From positions 1 through 17,629 of the forward strand of contig LFWV01000009.1 of assembly GCA_001273335.1 (NCBI GenBank): 17,629 bases of DNA, in the 5' to 3' direction. Each line of letters opens with the position of its first letter. The stretch's first letter is position 1. Below the pieces are notes generated by a model that made no database searches, had not been told where the DNA came from, and saw nothing but the letters and a program-made list of their open reading frames with translations. The stretch comes from a miscellaneous Crenarchaeota group-1 archaeon SG8-32-3. Lineage in GTDB: Archaea; Thermoproteota; Bathyarchaeia; Bathyarchaeales; Bathycorpusculaceae. Made by a program: the position numbers and the translations under genes. Shown one piece after another: positions 14,785-17,629 of the stretch.

Positions 14785-17133
14785 TCACTCCTTTTTTTTC
14801 CTTATCATTCTAGGAAGCAAGGTCGGGTCCGGAATCACGGTTTCTTTCCAGCCTTTCTCTTTCAGTATCTTTGTGACTTCGTCTTTCATGGTCATGGGTA
14901 CGTCAGCCATCGTGCGCACGAACCTGTGTATGTCTGGCGGCATGATTCCGTAATGGCGCTTATGCAAGTCGATATAGTGTGACAGTTTAATTGAACGACC
15001 CTTCCATGTGTCGTTGGGTCTTAGGCACAACTTGGCTATAGCTACCATAGCTTCTTGCGGCGTTTCAACCGTCTGGAACAGGTGCTCAGGTGCAGGACCA
15101 ACATTCACTTTGTTGCCTGTGCGCGCGTCGTAGACTTCCCAGTTTTCAGGCTTGTCAGCTCTTCCAAGGAGCATGCGCCGGTATTTGCTACCATGTGGAC
15201 CAACAAGCACTGGAACGCCTAAACTCCAGAAACCAGAAGCAATCGATGCGGCTTTCTGTGAGTATGCACCCCAAGCTAAGCCAACCGCACCTACACGGTT
15301 GTGTATGTAATCAGCTATTTCCTCGTAGTTGCCCCTTAATGATCGTTTAGCGAATATGTTTGCGACTTTTATGGCTGCACCTGCAATGTGAGGGTTAGAA
15401 ACGCAAGAACCAACGTTAATCACACCTCCAGCCTCAAAGCCACCTGGAAATTCCTCATAAAGCGTTTTGCCCTCTTCGTTCTTGTAGGAACCAGCGGACA
15501 TGGCTGAGCAACCAGAAGTCATTACTATGAAGCGGCGAAGAGCAAATTCTCTACATATATCATAAACGTCTTTGCCACCATGCGGATAATTAGCACAGCC
15601 CACCAGAGCAACGATGCCAGGAATTTCACCGAGCACGATTGGACCGCCAACGCTTCTAATTTCCACGTCTTGAACGGCACCTCTTCCTGAGCGGCAGTAG
15701 TTCGTTTCCGAAAGCATCTTTTTCTCGCCGACTTTAAGTATGTAGCTGTGGATTTCAAGTTTGACTGGGCAGGCTTCTTCGCAGCGTCCGCATCCGATAC
15801 ATTCCTCGTAAAGGTCTGCTAGTTTAGAATAGTCGCCTTCAGCTGCGGCTGTAATTGCTTCAGGGATTTTGAGGTCTTGTGGACAGCTTCTCTGGCACAT
15901 GTTACAGTGCCTACATTTCTTCGCAAGTTCTCTGATTTCTTCTAGTGTTGGAAGAGACTTCATTTTCTTGCGCATCGGAGCAACTTTTTGCGCTACTTTC
16001 ACAGCGACTTCCCCGACTTTCTCAGGATCAAGAATCAAAACGCCTGGAACCTTTCCGCTGACCAAGTCTGCCACAATCTCGTCGGCAGGGTCATTTGTGC
16101 GGTCCTTGTAGCCTATACAGTTCTTTTCCGAAGCGGCAATTACGGGTGCTTTAACACGTTCCGCCTCTAGCGAACAATCGGTTCGAACACATTGCTCGTC
16201 TAGGACAACTACGTCTGCAAAACCGCCACGTATAAACCGGAGCTCCCATGAAATCGGCCCAACGATTTTCGCGCGATCAAAGTATCTTGTGTTGTCTATG
16301 GCAGTGCAGCATAAGCCGACGACTTCCATTTTGTCATCAAGTTTCTGCTCTTTCATGTAATCGATTATTCCAACAGAAGGCACGACATTATGGCCGATAC
16401 ACATAATAACGGGTTTTGTCTGGTCAACTGTTCCTATGCCCATTTTGATGAGGGGTGCTTCAGGGTCAGCCTTGGGGAAATCAAAGACTGAAATTTGCGC
16501 GATATCAGCGACTTCCATGCCTACTTGGTCAACTCTGCCGGCGTGGAATGCTTTGGATTCAAAATCTATGTTATTGGCTTCTTGACCAGTGTGTGCAACA
16601 GATAGCAGATGCGTGATTTGCGATTCACAGTATGTTAGAACTTCGTCTAAGTCACCTAGAGTTTGAGGTCTTATTCCAGTAACAAGCCTCGTAACTGGAG
16701 CTTCAACTTTCACATTTAATCCGCCTACATCCAAAGGATAGCGCCTACCATACTTTTCAATTAGATGGTCAACCACATGGCGGGCGTGTCCATTGTGGGT
16801 TGCGGCACCAATGCAGCAAGCGATAAGTACGATACGTGATGACTGGTCGGCTATGTTAAGCCCACAAGCCCCACGTTTTCCCGCCGTCAAATCGCACTTG
16901 CCATAAGTGCAAAGACAGCACAAGTCACAATCCGGCAAGTAAAAGGGTTTGTACTTGTTAAGAAGGGTCAAGTCCCAGTTTCTTAGAGTAGTCAAACTAG
17001 GCATCGGGGTCGGTCCCATGGGCTCCTCCCAAGAATCATCAACAAGTTTTCCGATGGATATATCAAGATTTTTAACAAGACCAGTACTGGTCTTCATTTC
17101 ACCAATTTTTACGCGCACGTTTTTGCTCGTCAA
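14785..17133 (-). CDS. cdhA: ACDS complex subunit alpha (CO dehydrogenase catalytic subunit)
   Basis: CdhA is the Ni-Fe CO dehydrogenase of the archaeal ACDS complex, interconverting CO and CO2 at the C-cluster with ferredoxin as electron partner. Length (782 aa) is normal. The N-terminal cysteine block CDLCCLCTYGKC...GACG (C69-C90) supplies B- and D-cluster ligands, followed by CCIGAATHNGHARH with the conserved histidines. Two ferredoxin-type [4Fe-4S] motifs, CRHCNMCQRSCP (about 406-417) and CIGCGRCEEACP (about 444-455), are the archaeal-specific insertion absent from bacterial CooS. C-terminal segments GCANYPHGG, MTSGCSAMSAG and NVGSCVSNPH carry C-cluster ligands. The start is TTG 17133, supported by AGAGGT 6 bases upstream and by the promoter. 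It is first in the operon. Confidence 0.97.
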   Translation of the reverse strand: MTSKNVRVKIGEMKTSTGLVKNLDISIGKLVDDSWEEPMGPTPMPSLTTLRNWDLTLLNKYKPFYLPDCDLCCLCTYGKCDLTAGKRGACGLNIADQSSRIVLIACCIGAATHNGHARHVVDHLIEKYGRRYPLDVGGLNVKVEAPVTRLVTGIRPQTLGDLDEVLTYCESQITHLLSVAHTGQEANNIDFESKAFHAGRVDQVGMEVADIAQISVFDFPKADPEAPLIKMGIGTVDQTKPVIMCIGHNVVPSVGIIDYMKEQKLDDKMEVVGLCCTAIDNTRYFDRAKIVGPISWELRFIRGGFADVVVLDEQCVRTDCSLEAERVKAPVIAASEKNCIGYKDRTNDPADEIVADLVSGKVPGVLILDPEKVGEVAVKVAQKVAPMRKKMKSLPTLEEIRELAKKCRHCNMCQRSCPQDLKIPEAITAAAEGDYSKLADLYEECIGCGRCEEACPVKLEIHSYILKVGEKKMLSETNYCRSGRGAVQDVEIRSVGGPIVLGEIPGIVALVGCANYPHGGKDVYDICREFALRRFIVMTSGCSAMSAGSYKNEEGKTLYEEFPGGFEAGGVINVGSCVSNPHIAGAAIKVANIFAKRSLRGNYEEIADYIHNRVGAVGLAWGAYSQKAASIASGFWSLGVPVLVGPHGSKYRRMLLGRADKPENWEVYDARTGNKVNVGPAPEHLFQTVETPQEAMVAIAKLCLRPNDTWKGRSIKLSHYIDLHKRHYGIMPPDIHRFVRTMADVPMTMKDEVTKILKEKGWKETVIPDPTLLPRMIRKKKE

Positions 17134-17139
17134 ATAAAA

Positions 17140-17145
17140 ACCTCT
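17140..17145 (-). promoter_or_regulatory. Shine-Dalgarno site of cdhA
   Basis: The minus strand reads AGAGGT, 6 bases before TTG 17133. This fixes the non-ATG start of cdhA; the next in-frame ATG is 12 codons inside. Confidence 0.65.
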
Positions 17146-17176
17146 GTAAAGGTTTAGCTAGAAGCAACATTACACT

Positions 17177-17194
17177 GTTTTTAAACTTTTCCAG
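17177..17194 (-). promoter_or_regulatory. Promoter of the cdh operon (BRE and TATA box)
   Basis: The minus strand reads GGAAAAGTTTAAAAAC, a strong match to the archaeal BRE (G/C-A/T-AAA) followed by a TATA box. Transcription would start about 25 bases downstream near 17157, giving a leader of about 24 bases that includes the cdhA ribosome-binding site. The five cdh genes, with gaps of 3-16 bases, probably form one transcript. Confidence 0.65.
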
Positions 17195-17269
17195 AAAAAA
17201 TCAATGAAAGTCATGATGCAGCTATAGTTATGCAGGCCTCTTGTGAAAAACTAGGTAAACGGTATTATG

Positions 17270-17557
17270 TCAAAGGTAACCTGCAGTTTTCATTATTTTC
17301 TTCACTGAATTGTAAGCCGCATTGTCTGAGGGCAACTCCAGTAGCGATTTTCCGTCGAGAACGTACTCGTCTAGGGTTTCGTCTGCCGCTATTTTTCCCA
17401 AATAGCTAAAGCTCAACGTGGTTTCTGCTTGAGCACCCCGTTCCTCCGGGAATCTGTATCCGCCTACTATGTAGAAGTTGTCGAATTGCACGTTAACTTC
17501 TTTGGTAATTCGGTTCGCTCTTTTAACGTGGTCCATTGACTTCTTATCTATTGGCAC
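17270..17557 (-). CDS. C-terminal part of a CooC-like nickel-insertion ATPase (partial or broken)
   Basis: The 95-residue open frame (GTG 17557 to TGA 17270) looks like the end of a MinD/CooC-type P-loop ATPase: KKSMDHVKRANRI (helix after the nucleotide-binding strand), FDNFYIVGGYRF (the strand with the usual N-K-V position altered), YLGKIAADETLDEY and GKSLLELPSDNAAY, as in CooC proteins, where the text reads G-x-IPYDExIxE...G-x-x-LLELP. No P-loop is present, so this cannot be a whole enzyme. Upstream, the same frame has TAG at 17576-17578, then reads on in protein-like codons (LVKDPNAPFKAAFGMQ) to the window edge. CooC loads nickel into CO dehydrogenase, which fits its place before cdhA. The gene may be a pseudogene, contain a read-through TAG, or carry a sequencing error. 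I could not match the residues before the TAG to CooC. Confidence 0.6.
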   Translation of the reverse strand: MPIDKKSMDHVKRANRITKEVNVQFDNFYIVGGYRFPEERGAQAETTLSFSYLGKIAADETLDEYVLDGKSLLELPSDNAAYNSVKKIMKTAGYL

Positions 17558-17629
17558 AAAATGGGTTGAAGGATGCTATTGCATGCCAAACGCAGCTTTG
17601 AAAGGCGCGTTAGGGTCTTTAACTAAAAA

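Noticed and set aside
14323..14982. 219-codon plus-strand open frame opposite cdhA/cdhB
   Set aside because: It lies antisense to two clearly identified genes, spans their junction, and its translation is His/Cys-rich with no recognisable motif.
1..17629. CRISPR arrays, insertion sequences, tRNA or rRNA genes
   Set aside because: No regular direct repeats, transposase-like frames, tRNA cloverleaf sequences or rRNA segments were seen on reading the window.

Overview
The window looks archaeal, most likely a mesophilic, uncultured, acetyl-CoA-pathway archaeon of the Bathyarchaeia type. The evidence is a complete archaeal acetyl-CoA decarbonylase/synthase (ACDS) operon, BRE/TATA-type promoter sequences, poly-T terminator sequence, near-leaderless starts beside operon-internal Shine-Dalgarno sites, an archaeal COG1407-type phosphoesterase, and a GT-C membrane glycosyltransferase related to STT3/AglB. 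The kingdom is well supported. The lineage is an inference from gene content, and no marker gene here fixes it.

Layout, left to right. (1) Positions 1-1474, minus: a metallophosphoesterase cut by the left edge, preceded by an inositol monophosphatase/FBPase-family gene. (2) 1693-1863, plus: a 56-residue four-cysteine protein, the only intact plus-strand gene found. (3) 5215 down to 1961, minus: a tight cluster of an HTH-less Lrp/AsnC-type (RAM) domain protein, a small Cys/His protein, a protein with a C-terminal bactofilin-like beta-helix, and a processive family 2 glycosyltransferase. (4) 8687 down to 5376, minus: an STT3-like GT-C glycosyltransferase, an unrecognised multi-pass membrane protein and a small secreted protein. 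(5) 8828-9213, plus: a decayed class I SAM methyltransferase with an internal stop and a frameshift. (6) 9253-10035, minus: a membrane-anchored protein with two helix-hairpin-helix (DUF4332-like) motifs. (7) 17133 down to 10149, minus: cdhA-cdhB-cdhC-cdhD-cdhE, behind a clear promoter and followed by a T-rich terminator. (8) 17557 down to 17270, minus: the C-terminal part of what looks like a CooC-type nickel-insertion ATPase, with an in-frame TAG just upstream.

How the parts fit together. The five cdh genes encode the whole ACDS complex: CO dehydrogenase (CdhA/CdhB), acetyl-CoA synthase (CdhC) and the corrinoid iron-sulfur methyl carrier (CdhD/CdhE). It interconverts acetyl-CoA with CO2 (or CO), a methyl-pterin and CoA. 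The CooC-like fragment upstream would fit nickel-cluster maturation. The middle of the window is an envelope/glycan region: a processive glycosyltransferase, a GT-C enzyme, secreted and membrane proteins, a cytoskeletal-type beta-helix protein and a dead methyltransferase. The least ordinary item is the four-gene RAM / Cys-His / bactofilin-like / glycosyltransferase cluster. The in-frame TAG, in a window where none of 16 genes ends in TAG, also deserves a check.
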